From: Macrostomum hystrix
Lineage: Eukaryota > Platyhelminthes > Macrostomidae
NCBI GenBank assembly: GCA_950097015.1
Contig: CATNEN010000001.1
Coordinates: forward strand, 26,999,001 to 27,063,000
Direction of reading: 5' to 3'
Length of the DNA stretch: 64,000 nucleotides
Shown here: in pieces, positions 52,545 through 63,598 of the stretch
How the letters are laid out: each line of letters begins with the position of its first letter
Position numbering within the stretch: position 1 is the stretch's first letter
The notes under the pieces: generated by a model
Told to the model about the DNA's origin: nothing
The model's database searches: none
The model's input: the letters and a program-made list of their open reading frames with translations, nothing else
Position numbers and translations under genes: made by a program

Positions 52545-54066
52545 GTTTGCTTATCGTGCCAAGTCTGGTGGGTCAGTTGCCTTTGTAGCTAGGGCTGGTG
52601 GGTCAGTTGCATTCGTTGGTAGGGCTGGTGGGTCAGTTGCATTCGTTGGTAGGGCTTGTGGGTCAGTTGCCTTTGTAGCTAGGGCTGGTGGGTCAGTTGC
52701 CTTTGTAGCTAGGGCTGGTGGGTCAGTTGCCTTTGTAGCTAGGGCTGGTGGGTCAGTTGCATTCGTTGGTAGGGCTGGTGGGTCAGTTGCATTCGTTGGT
52801 AGGGCTTGTGGGTCAGTTGCCTTTGTAGCTAGGGCTGGTGGGTCAGTTGCATTCGTTGGTAGGGCTGGTGAGGTCATGCAGTCACTGAGGCCTACCAGTT
52901 GCATTCGTTGGTAGGGCTTGTGGGTCAGTTGCCTTTGTAGCTAGGGCTGGTGGGTCAGTTGCCTTTGTAGCTAGGGCTGGTGGGTCAGTTGTCTTTATTG
53001 CTATGGGCTGGTGGGTCAATTGCTTTTGTTGCTAGGGCTGGGGGGGTCAGTTGCATTCGTTGGTAGGGCTTGTGGGTCAGTTGCCTTTGTAGCTAGGGCT
53101 GGTGGGTCGGTTGCCTTTGTTGCTAGGGCTGGTGGGTCAGTTGCGTTTGTAGCTAGGGCTGGTGGGTCAGTTGCGTTTTTAGCTAGGGCTGGTGGGTCAG
53201 TTGCCTTTGTTGCTAGGGCTGGTGGGTCAGTTGCGTTTGTAGCTAGGGCTGGTGGGTCAGTTGCGTTTGTAGCTAGGGCTGGTGGGTCAGTTGCGTTTTT
53301 AGCTAGGGCTGGTGGGTCAGTTGCCTTTGTTGCTAGGGCTGGTGGGTCAGTTGCCTTTGTTGCTAGGGCTGGTGGGTCAGTTGCGTTTGTAGCTAGGGCT
53401 GGTGGGTCAGTTGCGTTTTTAGCTAGGGCTGGTGGGTCAGTTGCCTTTGTTGCTAGGGCTGGTGGGTCAGTTGCGTTTGTAGCTAGGGCTGGTGGGTCAG
53501 TTGCGTTTTTAGCTAGGGCTGGTGGGTCAGTTGCCTTTGTTGCTAGGGCTGGTGGGTCAGTTGCCTTTGTTGCTAGGGCTGGTGGGTCAGTTGCCTTTGT
53601 TGCTAGGGCTGGTGGGTCAGTTGCCTTTGTTGCTAGGGCTGGTGGGTCAGTTGCATTCGTTGGTAGGGCTGGTGAGGTCATGCAGTCACTGAGGCCTACC
53701 AGTTGCATTCGTTGGTAGGGCTTGTGGGTCAGTTGCCTTTGTAGCTAGGGCTGGTGGGTCAGTTGCCTTTGTAGCTAGGGCTGGTGGGTCAGTTGTCTTT
53801 ATTGCTATGGGCTGGTGGGTCAATTGCTTTTGTTGCTAGGGCTGGGGGGGTCAGTTGCATTCGTTGGTAGGGCTTGTGGGTCAGTTGCCTTTGTAGCTAG
53901 GGCTGGTGGGTCAGTTGCCTTTGTTGCTAGGGCTGGTGGGTCAGTTGCGTTTGTAGCTAGGGCTGGTGGGTCAGTTGCGTTTTTAGCTAGGGCTGGTGGG
54001 TCAGTTGCCTTTGTTGCTAGGGCTGGTGGGTCAGTTGCCTTTGTTGCTAGGGCTGGTGGGTCAATT
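52545..54066. repeat. 30-bp minisatellite with an ~804-bp higher-order repeat
   Basis: About 50 copies of GGTGGGTCAGTTGCCTTTGT plus AGCTAGGGCT, with ATTCGTTGGT, TTGCTAGGGCT and TTTTTAGCT variants. A distinctive junction (GGTGAGGTCATGCAGTCACTG) with the same neighbours recurs at 52867 and 53671, 804 bp apart. The unit is a multiple of three and is open on both strands (Gly-Ser-Val-Ala-Phe repeats on one, Ala-Thr-Asp-Pro-Pro repeats on the other). These ORFs are judged non-coding. Confidence 0.95.
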
Positions 54067-54186
54067 CTGCTGATGGATGATTGCTCTAGAACAGAGCAAT
54101 ATTAAAATGTCAGGAAAAATGCTTATTTTATAGAGTTAGGAATTTTAGCCAGCTTAAAAAATGAAAAACCCGAGCCGCTTTTGAAG

Positions 54187-54890
54187 CAACCGGTGACCCG
54201 GTACCCATTGCTCAGCTGGTTGAACAGGAGCAACCGGTGACCCGGTACCCATTGCTTAGCTGGTTCAACAGGAGCAACCGGTGACCCGGTACCGATTGCT
54301 CAGCTGGTTGAACTGGAGCAACCGGTGACCCGGTACCCATTGCTCAGTTGGTTGAACAGGAGCAACCGGTGACCCGGTACCCATTGCTCAGCTGGTTGAA
54401 CAGGAGCAACCGGTGACCCGGTACCCATTGCTTAGCTGGTTCAACAGGAGCAACCGGTGACCCGGTACCCATTGCTTAGCTGGTTCAACAGGAGCAACCG
54501 GTGACCCGGTACCCATTGCTCAGCTGGTTGAACTGGAGCAACCGGTGACCCGGTACCCATTGCTTAGCTGGTTGAACAGGAGCAACCGGTGACCCGGTAC
54601 CCATTGCTCAGGTGGTTGAACTGGAGCAACCGGTGACCCGGTACCCATTGCTTAGCTGGTTCAACAGGAGCAACCGGTGACCCGGTACCCATTGCTCAGC
54701 TGGTTGAACTGGAGCAACCGGTGACCCGGTACCATTGCTTAGCTGGTTGAACAGGAGCAACCGGTGACCCGGTACCCATTGCTCAGCTGGTTGAACAGGA
54801 GCAACCGGTGACCCGGTACCCATTGCTCAGCTGGTTGAACAGGAGCAACCGGTGACCCGGTACCCATTGCTCAGCTGGTTGAACTGGAGA
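54187..54890. repeat. 44-bp minisatellite
   Basis: About 16 copies of a 44-bp unit containing AGCAACCGGTGACCCGGTAC and CCATTGCTCAGCTGGTTGAA. The core has overlapping dyads (ACCGGT, GGTACC). CAACAGG/CAACTGG and CTCAG/CTTAG variants alternate. Confidence 0.95.
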
Positions 54891-55219
54891 AATCGATGAC
54901 CCGGCTTGTACTATAATAGTTTAGGCGGAGTACAATAGTCGCTCATCACGCTCAGGAGCCTAGGTGAGTGTGGTCATGCGATTTGGTCATTCGAGCAACT
55001 GTGCATTTGTAAAAGAAAAAAGTTGTAGCAGTTCTTCATTTGACAGTTAAATAAAATGAAAAAATTGCCCATTTAATAATAGGAAATTAATTTATAAAAT
55101 TTAAATTTTTCAATCAATTTCACCTAAACATAATGTACAGAAGCGTTTGTACAAAACAAAAGAGCAAATGAAGTAAAATGCACTGAGTCAAATAAAATAA
55201 AAAAATAAAAATATTCCTT
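54891..55219. other. AT-rich spacer
   Basis: Nothing recognised between the 44-bp array and the minus-strand exon. Confidence 0.4.
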
Positions 55220-55435
55220 CTATTTAGTCCTTCGTTTTTTTGCTTCGCTGTACGACTCGGTAGGGGCTGCACGACGTCTGCCTCTGGTCGACTTGGTCGG
55301 GGCTGCAGCTGCACTGCCGGTGGACTCGGTCGGGGCTGCAGCTGCACTGCCGCTAGACTCAGTCGGGGCTGCACGACGTTTGCCTCTGGTCGACTTGGTC
55401 GGGGCTGCATCAGATGCGGCATCCAGAAAGGCCGA
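55220..55435 (-). CDS. Possible last exon of a basic, Ala/Pro/Thr-repeat protein
   Basis: On the minus strand TTACATTTCAG|TCGGCC is a good acceptor. From there a 71-codon frame runs to a TAG at 55220-55222. It encodes imperfect repeats of AAPTxSTxGxRR/SAA type and ends in a basic cluster (KKRRTK). This looks like a disordered, possibly nuclear tail. No upstream exon could be placed, so it may also be a decayed repeat. Confidence 0.3.
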   Translation of the reverse strand, partial: SAFLDAASDAAPTKSTRGKRRAAPTESSGSAAAAPTESTGSAAAAPTKSTRGRRRAAPTESYSEAKKRRTK

Positions 55436-55872
55436 CTGAAATGTAAGAAGGGGCAATTCTCAAGGTAGAAAGCGAATCTCAAAGTTGGAGGGCAATTCTC
55501 ATTCCCCTCCAGCATTATCATTGCCACTGTCACATGGACTCATTGGGCACTCTGTGGAGTATAAAAAGTTATTAGAAAACCATGACATGGCTACTTACGG
55601 TAATACAATTTTGTTGGAACTCTAAAAATGAGTCACCCCCTAAAAAAGTGCATACCTGATAATTTCCAAATAAGGTATTCACCACTAAACCCACGAGAGT
55701 TCATGACCTGAGAATTCCCAAATAAGGTAAAATCTCTAAAGTAAACAAGTAAACAAGTGCAAACCAAGTGCATGACCTCATTGTCCCCATAAACAAAAAA
55801 ATTATTTTTAGCTTTTTAAAATTACTTATTAATACTATTATTTTAATAATTTTTTATATATTATATTATTAT

Positions 55873-56259
55873 TGTAGTAGGGATGCTTTTATCATTTTTT
55901 TAAAAGTCAAATTCGTACCTATGCTCTTTGTTTTAATGCGCTAAATATTTTTATATGTAAAATATTATAAATATTCTGTCAAATTCATTCATTTTAACAA
56001 ACCTTTTTGTGTATATAAACGAGTGCAATTCCTATGAAACAAAGCAACGTGCCAGTGTGGCGAAAAGCAAATAAGCTATAACTGAGTAAGAAGATGTTCA
56101 AGTGTTGAGTTGGTTATTTGAGGCTGTGACCCTCTGGTCCTGGAGAAACGCCCAGCAAAGACTGGAGAATAAGAGACCAGTGCCTTAGAAGGATAAACCG
56201 CTTGTGCCGAGAGATACGCTACCAAGAGAGAGAAAAGTAGAGTGAGAAGCCCGGTTACA
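55873..56259 (+). repeat. Probable LTR (solo or of a decayed element) related to element 1 by its leader
   Basis: The segment begins TGTAGTAGGG and ends GGTTACA. A TATA box (GTATATAAACG) lies near 56013. Directly after it is ACTTTGGTGGCAGCGGAAAG followed by GATTAGAGAA, the same leader and primer-binding site that follows the 5' LTR of element 1. The LTR body itself is different. No partner LTR is seen. Confidence 0.5.
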
Positions 56260-56344
56260 ACTTTGGTGGCAGCGGAAAGGATTAGAGAAACGGCCTCAAT
56301 CGAAGAATAGAGAGATTATCAAGAAGAACGAATAATCCAAAGAG

Positions 56345-57045
56345 ATGTCGATTATTATGCTGATAATAGCGGTGCTGATGAATCAGCAGCCAGGTATCCC
56401 TCCACTATTTGGAAGTGGTGGAACACAGTCAATGTTCGGAAATAATGGAAAGCAGACAATGCCTGGAAGCCAGGAACAAAAGAAAAAGCCTATGGGAAGA
56501 GGCATGATTTCGATGCAGAATAAGCAAGATATGGAGTACATCAGTAGTAGGAGTTAGCAGAACCCTGCCGACACTGCGGAGATAGGAGGCTATCTCGCCA
56601 GTGTATTTTGGAGTGTGGAGGGGCGCCGAACAGAGGAGGAGGATGATAGGAATTGGGGTGGGGTGGGGTGTGGCGTCCAATCCGAGACTGGAGTGTGGGG
56701 AGGCATGGGGTGGGTGGGTGCCTGTGTACACAGTGCAGGGATAGACTGATGGGATGCCGGCCAATCTGCCGACACTGCGGAGATAGGAGGCACGGGAATA
56801 CACTGATGGGATGCCGGCCTATCTGTTAGCAGAACCCTGCCGACGCCGCCACGCGGTATTTTTCAAATGCGAAAATTTATGACTTCGAATTCACAGTTTG
56901 TGAACTGAAAACAGTTCAGTTTAATGGTTGTTTGTGATTCAGGGTCGCCACAGTGCATGGTTGGTGAGAGATTCACCGGGACGATTTGATTTTATGAGTT
57001 CGCTTCCCTTTGGTTTGAATGCAAATATTTACCTCGTAAGCACAG
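56345..57045 (+). pseudogene. Decayed retroelement remnant (short gag-like ORF, protease- and RT-like fragments)
   Basis: Downstream of the LTR is a 70-codon ORF from ATG 56345 (Met/Gln/Gly-rich). Then come two near-identical stretches (CTGCCGACACTGCGGAGATA at 56567 and 56765). A fragment with VCDSGSPQCMVG at about 56927-56965 resembles a retropepsin site, and SSLPFGLNAN at about 56995-57025 matches a conserved reverse-transcriptase motif. The fragments are too close together for an intact pol, so large deletions are implied. Confidence 0.35.
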
Positions 57046-57060
57046 GCTCTATCTAGAATA

Positions 57061-58110
57061 ATGTTGAAATCGCCAATATTTAAAAGTTGTCACAAAGACC
57101 TCTATGAGGTGTGTTTGACCTGCGAAGCATGCACAATTGGGGGTGTCTCCCCGCGACACCATAGTAACAACACCTGCCAAGTTACTCGCTGGCTTGCCTG
57201 CAGCCAGTGCGGCATCGTGGAGCAGGTGAAGACCAAGCAGGTGCCTGCCAAGCACAAGGAGCATGAAATTGTGCCTTCGACGGAGAAGGAAAGGGAGGCC
57301 CAGCGCTGGAAGATCATCAGGGCTGCGAAGCAACTGCAAGAGAAACTGCGGCGCGACCAGCAAAAACAGCGGGCTGAGAATGAGCGGCCAACTGTACGTT
57401 CTGGTGTGTTCACCCAGGTATTCGAGGACGTAACCAATAGACGGCCAGAACCTGATGAGGAAGAAGCTGGCAGCGACAATGACTTCCTGATACTCAGCAG
57501 CCTCACTCGCAAAGGCGCGGCTGCGAACAAGCGCACTGCTGCTGATGCTGCACCGCAACATGGAGGAAAGCGCCTGCGGCATGACTCTACCCAGTCTGCA
57601 CTGCAGAGCATTGAGGCTGATGTGATCGGTCCTACAGCTTCTGTGACGGACGCCACTGTTGCTGCTGCAGCCATTCGGAGGCCGGAAGTTCGAGGCAAAA
57701 TGCTGCGGAGAGACGATGGGCCGAATCTGCAGGCTGAGTGTGAAATAGCGGAAGGACCATCGGCGCCGTCGCTGATGCTCGCGCCACCAGCTGTTCAGGC
57801 CAATGAGCAAGGAGTAGCCCTGCAGGCTGGTGCCGACGACATGGCTACTTCTGCTGCACTGGAGATTTTCGAGGCTGATCAGCTGTTCAGCACTGTCAAC
57901 CTGCTTGAGGGAGAGATTCCAAACTTTCTCTTCCTTGAGGCGCCAGAAGCGGGGCGTGAAGCTCGGAGACTCCATGATGCAGCAACTCAAACAGAAAGTG
58001 AGCTATGTACCGCATCATTTGTGTGCCTGCCGAGTATTGTTAACGCGCCATTTACAGTGGAACGCTTAGGTTTGGACAAAAGTATTGTTAGACCCTTTTT
58101 TGAAAGTTGA
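57061..58110 (+). CDS. Unrecognised 349-aa protein, single-exon ORF
   Basis: An ATG at 57061 opens 349 codons with GC-rich codon use like the host exons. The N-terminus has several Cys and His (SCHKDLYEVCLTCEAC, then HH...C...WLACSQCG) that could bind zinc. A charged, Gln-rich coiled-coil stretch follows (about residues 78-115), then an acidic patch (PDEEEAGSDND), a possible bipartite nuclear signal (NKRTAAD...GGKRLRHD) and a low-complexity Ala-rich tail. It may be a nuclear protein, or an accessory ORF of a mobile element given its retroelement neighbours. Family not recognised. The opposite-strand ORFs here are shadows. Confidence 0.5.
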   Translation: MLKSPIFKSCHKDLYEVCLTCEACTIGGVSPRHHSNNTCQVTRWLACSQCGIVEQVKTKQVPAKHKEHEIVPSTEKEREAQRWKIIRAAKQLQEKLRRDQQKQRAENERPTVRSGVFTQVFEDVTNRRPEPDEEEAGSDNDFLILSSLTRKGAAANKRTAADAAPQHGGKRLRHDSTQSALQSIEADVIGPTASVTDATVAAAAIRRPEVRGKMLRRDDGPNLQAECEIAEGPSAPSLMLAPPAVQANEQGVALQAGADDMATSAALEIFEADQLFSTVNLLEGEIPNFLFLEAPEAGREARRLHDAATQTESELCTASFVCLPSIVNAPFTVERLGLDKSIVRPFFES

Positions 58111-58917
58111 AACTATCGCTGAGTGTAATTACGAGTGCAATAAGGAGCCACTGCGGATGCTCTATCAGCAGCGGGTAGTTGTCAAGTGTCAGGATTTTCA
58201 AAAAAGACAGTCGTTTTATTGCGGCCATGTTGCAATTTACGTTCAAATGTTGCACGACTCCCTTCCTTGTTGAATATAAAGCGTGTATAAATGAGTTATA
58301 TGTTATATCGTGTAAAATTGAGCAGAAGAGCTATTTTAGCAGAAGAGCGGACAGCAAGGAGATAGCCAGTGTAAAAAGCAATTGTAAGGCCTGTTTCTGC
58401 AGTAATGATTTTTCCTTCGAGTCGTAATCACAATTAATATTTGGCTGCTATTGTACATGAATGTAATAACTGCTCCATTTTTCCCTCGTCAACATTTTAC
58501 TTTGCTACATGCAGCGGACACACACGCACACACACACACATAGTGCCATAGGACGTGTTTTTTCCGCAAGCAAGGCTTTTTATTTATTATTTTTTCCTTT
58601 CTTGTCATTTTTTCTGTTTGTCACGTGCTGCAATATTTTTCATAATCGCTTTTGTCATTGCTATGTGCAGCGAGACACTGAAAGCACCGTACAGCTGTCA
58701 AACCTAGTGTCCTTATTTTCCACACTCGATGCGTTCTCAAAGCACTTTACCGTCGAGCTATTTAAGTTTGTTTATCTGTTTGGCACGTTATTAATAATGA
58801 TCTTTACCACTGTAGTGTCGGCATGTTTTTTATAATGCGTATATTTCTACTTGTAGTAACTTATTCGCGCACGTCAATATTATGAATTATTTTAATGTAT
58901 CTTATAGGTTAGTTGTT
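58111..58917. other. Intergenic region with a CA microsatellite
   Basis: Contains (CA)n at about 58519-58540 and T-rich sequence. No supported gene. Confidence 0.4.
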
Positions 58918-59729
58918 TGTACATGCGCACCCCAGCCAGGCCTAACACGCGACCGGCCGGTCACCCCTGCTCTACAGCCAAGGCATCAGACTAGCCCTGG
59001 TCTGGTGGGCCCAACCAATGAGAGGACGGCTAGCCGATTGAAGTGAACCGACTTAAGTGCGACACCCCGAGCCGGGCCAATCAGCAGCCGGTTCGTTAAC
59101 CGGCAGGGTCGACCTGGCAGGAGAACAAGCGGCGCGGCCGGCACCCAGGCTTTGATGAGGGCTGGGGCGGGCGCTTGACTATAAAACTGACTATTGCGCT
59201 GAAATATTGTTCTCATGCGATTCTGGTCTCGCGTTTGACCTTGCTCTTGCTCTTGATCTTGATATTGTTACGCATCCTAGTAAATAGATACCGGGACAGG
59301 TAAACCGGTCCAACTAGTTAGTCAAAGAAAACCCCCACACTCAACCCCACGTCAGTAAGTAGCTTGCGCTGAGCTCGGTACGTCTGGCCAACTGCTGACG
59401 GAGTGTTAGATAGGGATTGGCAAGCACGGAAGCACTCTCCATATCGCCGACAATCATCGGTGGGACGCCGTCGAACAGACATTAGGTGTGGCACGATAGA
59501 ACTATCGTTGTGCCATAGTGCAGAAGTACTTGCTGGTCGCCTCGGTTTTATGTTAGGGATTCTGGTTAGGTTTCGCGTTATTTGTCTTGTTTGTTATAGG
59601 GACTATCTGTTTGTCTAGGATTTATTTGTGTTATTTATCGTGTCGTATTATCGAGTAGAGTTCGTGTTTTGTGTTGCGGTTATCGAGATTTTGTTAGTGC
59701 GAATTGTGAATTGGATTGAATTAAGTACA
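58918..59729 (+). repeat. Candidate LTR, TGTAC...GTACA, no partner in the window
   Basis: The 812-bp segment has inverted ends TGTAC/GTACA. It has a GC-rich first part with a CCAAT box (59014-59018) and a TATAAA box (59180-59185), laid out as U3. Six bases after its end comes TGGCAGGGGACG, a plausible primer-binding site. This rests on structure alone. Confidence 0.4.
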
Positions 59730-60433
59730 GTACCTGGCAGGGGACGAAAAGAGCGCTGCCAGGGGAATTGATCAGTGATCATAGCTTTCTCTTATTTACT
59801 GATTAACACTTAAATATCAGCTGTTTAGCTTGGAATTTGAATCGTCTTGTCTTCGTTAATTTCGAGTTGCGAAAAGGGAATCTCTCACAAAGAGTAGGAC
59901 ACCCGACCTCATTTAGGAATCTCAACGTAAAGAGAGACCTAAGTCAAAATATCACACCACTGCCTGCCCCATGCGACGAAATGCAACTGCCAAATATATT
60001 TTAAACTTTCAACTAATCCTTTCTTTGTGCTTTAACACGTAATCAACTTTTATAGTAATCAAGTAGCAAAAGCGCGTTTTTCCCTACAACTTTCTTCCAT
60101 TGTGCTTGCTCTGTTCTCCTTGAACTATTCAGTCTAAACCGATACCTTAAACCTGTGCTTTATGGATCCATGTCACTCAAATATACGTCGCACAGTTTGA
60201 ATGTTAACGTTCTTATCACCTTTGTTCAATCAATTGTCTTACTTCAGAATTTCTGTTGCCCACATCATAGTGAATGCTGCTAGGAAACTAGGTGATCTAG
60301 GTTAAGGTGATCTTTGGAATTCAGGAAAAATATCATTGCAGTATAGCAGCCTGCATGATACAAGAAAAACAAAGAAATAAATAAATACATATTTATACGC
60401 TTTTCCAATCTGCATTTGGGGCTCAAGTTTCAG
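59730..60433. other. Region downstream of the candidate LTR
   Basis: A possible primer-binding site at 59735-59746, then AT-rich sequence without a recognisable gag. Confidence 0.35.
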
Positions 60434-61431
60434 CCCAGCTATCTCCCCGATTCCGTTGACACGGAAGAGCATTCCTGGCTAGAGACTGAATATTCGTGCA
60501 CAGAGCAAGTTGAGCACTCTTGGCAAGATCATGGCAACTCGTGGCTGGAGCCAGAGCATTCCTGGCTGGAAACTGAACAAGTTGAGCACTCTTGGCAAGA
60601 TCATGGCAACTCGTGGCTGGAGCCAGAGCATTCCTGGCTGGAAACTGAACAAGTTGAGCACTCTTGGCAAGATCATGGCAACTCGTGGCTGGAGCCAGAG
60701 CATTCCTGGCTGGAAACTGAACAAGTTGAGCACTCTTGGCAAGATCATGGCAACTCGTGGAGGGAGGAAGCGCATTCCTGGACAGAGCAACCAAATCACG
60801 AATCGGCCGATGCAGATGAAGCAGCCGACGACCTCTCCAGGAACCGTTCCAGTCATGCGCAGGACAGCACAGCAACTCCAGGTAGGTTATGAAAGAAGGG
60901 GCACAATCGCGAAATGAAAAAAAAGAAAAAAAAATAAATGCGACAAAAGAAAATTTAAATAGTGAACTTTCTCCAAAACTGCAGTTGCAATTGCTTTTGT
61001 GGTTGCAATTGTGGTTTTAAAGAAAATCAGTTACTCAGCGCTTTTAATTTGGTAAAAATATGAATTTGTGGGAAATACCACTTCTGTAGTAAGTCTGATT
61101 TGTAAAAAAAATTGTTTTTCCCCCTCATTTAGATTGCATCGCGGCTCTTCCTCTAGCTACTGCACACAATGGGACTCTGCTCGTCTACAGAGTCAACCCC
61201 TCGCTTCTGGAGACGCGCGTGAATGCCTTCGACATGGTGAGACAGTGCCAGGACGTGGTTGAGGGAGTGGCTGCGGAACATCGCTGTGAAGAGCGCTGCC
61301 GATCTGTTGGTCAACAGCATTCCAAGTCAGCAAAGCTTCTTCAACGAAGTGACAAAGTCGCCGTGCACAGATTAGGACTAAAGTCGCGCCCAACGAGCTT
61401 GGAGAGAGTTCGAATCCAAAAATCTCGGTGA
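60434..61431 (+). CDS. Possible two-exon gene encoding 24-residue His-Ser-Trp repeats (partial)
   Basis: Exon 60434-60881 follows an acceptor (GTTTCAG) and ends at CCAG|GTAGGT. A second exon from 61133, after CCCCTCATTTAG, continues in frame to a TGA at 61429-61431. The first exon carries about 3.5 copies of a 72-bp, 24-residue repeat built on HSWLE / HSWQDHGNSWLEPE motifs, rich in Glu, His, Ser and Trp. An Asp/Ala/Ser-rich part follows. No ATG is present, so an upstream exon would be needed. The second exon overlaps, in another frame, the start of a polymerase fragment, so this model is uncertain. Confidence 0.3.
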
Positions 61432-63121
61432 CTACATGATGGCCTACCTTGAACTCGACATCCGACAGCTTGCCGACATATTCGAGTCCTTCAGGCAGCT
61501 GAGTATCAAAGATGATGGACTGGATCCAGTCCATTTCATCTCGACACCTGGACTCTCCTTCAGCTCAGCTCTGAAGTCTACTGGAGCCACTTTTGAGCTG
61601 CTCACTGACAACACCATGTACCGAATGTTTGAGCAAGGCATTCGTGGCGGTATGACATTCGTCAATGTTCATTGTGCCGAAGCGCGCTCCGCTCATTTAG
61701 CCAATCCAGCCACTGTGCAGCAGCAGCAGCAGCAGCAGCAACCTGACAGAGCAGATCTACTTCCACTGGATGTGAACAATTTGAACGGAGTTGCTCTCTC
61801 AATGCCATTACCAGTCGGAGAATTCAGCTGGGTTGACGAAGAATTTCTCTCAACATGGACTGCCGACGCCTTCTTGAATCTGAGCGACGACTCGCCGGTC
61901 GGCTATCTGCTCGAAGTTGACCTGCAGTACCCAGATAACATTCACGAGAAGACTCAAGACCTGCCATTAGCGCGTGAGAAGGGTGTAGTTTCCTTCGACG
62001 ACTTTCCCGACTACATGAAGCAGCTCTGGCAGCATCTCAATCCGGATGGAAAATCGTACCATGGTTGCCATAAGTTGCTCTTGACCTGCTTTGACAAGGA
62101 GCGCTACGTCGTGCACTCGAATGTTCTCAAGTTCTACCTTCAGTATGGGATGCGCATCCAGAGGATCCACAGAGCCGTGCAGTTCAACCAGAAGCCTGTC
62201 TTTGCGCCGTACATACATAAAAACAGTGAGCGCCGCGCAAATGCCAGCAATGACTTTGAGCGCAACTACTACAAGATGAAGAACAATTCGCTTTTCGGGA
62301 AGACGATGGAAAATGTTCGAAAAAGAAGAGACGTTAGAATTTGCACCAATGATCAGCAGGCCAGAGTCTTGGCTTCGAAGCCTACTCTAAAGGACTTCAT
62401 CATCGTGAACGAAGATCTCTCCGTGTTCCAACTGGCCAAGACAAGTGTCCAGCTGGATCGCCCCGTGTACATCGGACAAAGTGTCCATGACAACTCAAAG
62501 TTGGTAATGTACAAACTGTTCTACGAAGAGCTGAAGTCGCGCTTTGAGAGCAATGCTGCCAGAGTGACACTGTGTGGAGGTGACACAGATTCGCTCTTTC
62601 TGTGTCTCGAGAATCTAGATGTCGAGCACTATGTCCTACCAAAGATGATGGAGTCCGGCCTGCTAGATACCAGCAATTACCCGGTGCACCACCCGCTCAA
62701 GTCAGACCGACTGAAGGCCAAGCTCGGCTGCCTGAAGGATGAATCAGCTGGTGAAAAGTTCAAACAGTGGATCTTGCTTCGTCCCAAGCTTTACTCTATG
62801 CTTGCTGATGAGGGCGGAGGCAGAATCAACAAGAAGGTGGCAAAAGGAGTTCAGAGATCTGTTGTGCGCACCGAGATCAGTCATCAGAACTACGTGGATG
62901 CATTTTATGCCCTTCAAGAGCTGACAGTCCGTGTCCGTCGCATCGGCAGCATACACCACAGAGTGTTCACCATCGAGCAATCCAAGCGAGCACTGACTGT
63001 CTGGGAAGACAAGCGAGCCTGGACTGATGCCAATGCAAGTCTTCCGTTCGGGCACTGCGCCCTTCGATGGAAATCACGGACTCTAGGGAGAAGGAAGCTC
63101 GAAGCGCCTCTCATTGCCACT

Positions 63122-63159
<38 letters not shown>

Positions 63160-63190
63160 TGAGCCGAAGCAAGCGCGCCTTGCAGACTGA
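61382..63190 (+). pseudogene. Protein-primed family B DNA polymerase of Polinton/Maverick type, 5'-truncated
   Basis: The frame from 61382 to the TGA at 63188-63190 (ATG at 61436) encodes the C-terminal polymerase half. It opens with RAWREFESKNLGDYMMAYLE, as in Polinton pPolB. Motif A reads DVNNLNG, motif B region is YYKMKNNSLFGKTMENV, and motif C is GGDTDSLFL. The exonuclease domain is missing. Upstream, from about 61301, the same frame continues the family pattern (IPSQQSFFNEV) but carries TAG (61373-61375) and TAA (61379-61381). A glutamine run (CAG)n and a C-terminal serine run (AGC)n are expansions. In motif A, Asn stands where a Tyr is normally found. No Polinton capsid, ATPase, protease or integrase gene is seen nearby. 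Confidence 0.75.
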
Positions 63191-63598
63191 TGTCCGGTTA
63201 AAGTGTCAACTGTCCAATCAAACTTTTTTGGTAGCAATTCCTTCTGGTTTCCCCTCTTCTACTTTGTTACGGGTGATGGGTATTGATTATTTTGAAGAAC
63301 ATTTTTTTTCTTCAAACGATATATTTGCCTTCTATGAGACGAGTCGTGGATTAAGTTCACTTTTCTTGTGTGATGGGTGAAATTTGAATTTGTGCATGAA
63401 CTTACTGTACCTTTTGCTTGTAACTATTTGCGCTGGCGGCAGCAATGAAAGAAGAAGAATCGAATGAACTATATTCTTCACAAAATTTGAACTTTGGATT
63501 TTATTATTCCAAAAATTACATTGAATTCAAAGCGGATCCACTGCTCAGGCTTTCACAGAAATTTATTTCTTTTATTATTCAAGTCACTTAGTGAATCG
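63191..63598. other. Spacer between the polymerase remnant and the right-edge LTR
   Basis: Nothing recognised. Confidence 0.4.

Noticed and set aside
52543-54105. ORFs on both strands of the 30-bp array
   Set aside because: Open on both strands at once and with no flanking splice sites or unique sequence. Best read as non-coding minisatellite.
57049-57990. Minus-strand ORF of 313 codons
   Set aside because: Shadow of the plus-strand ORF 57061-58110, with no family feature.
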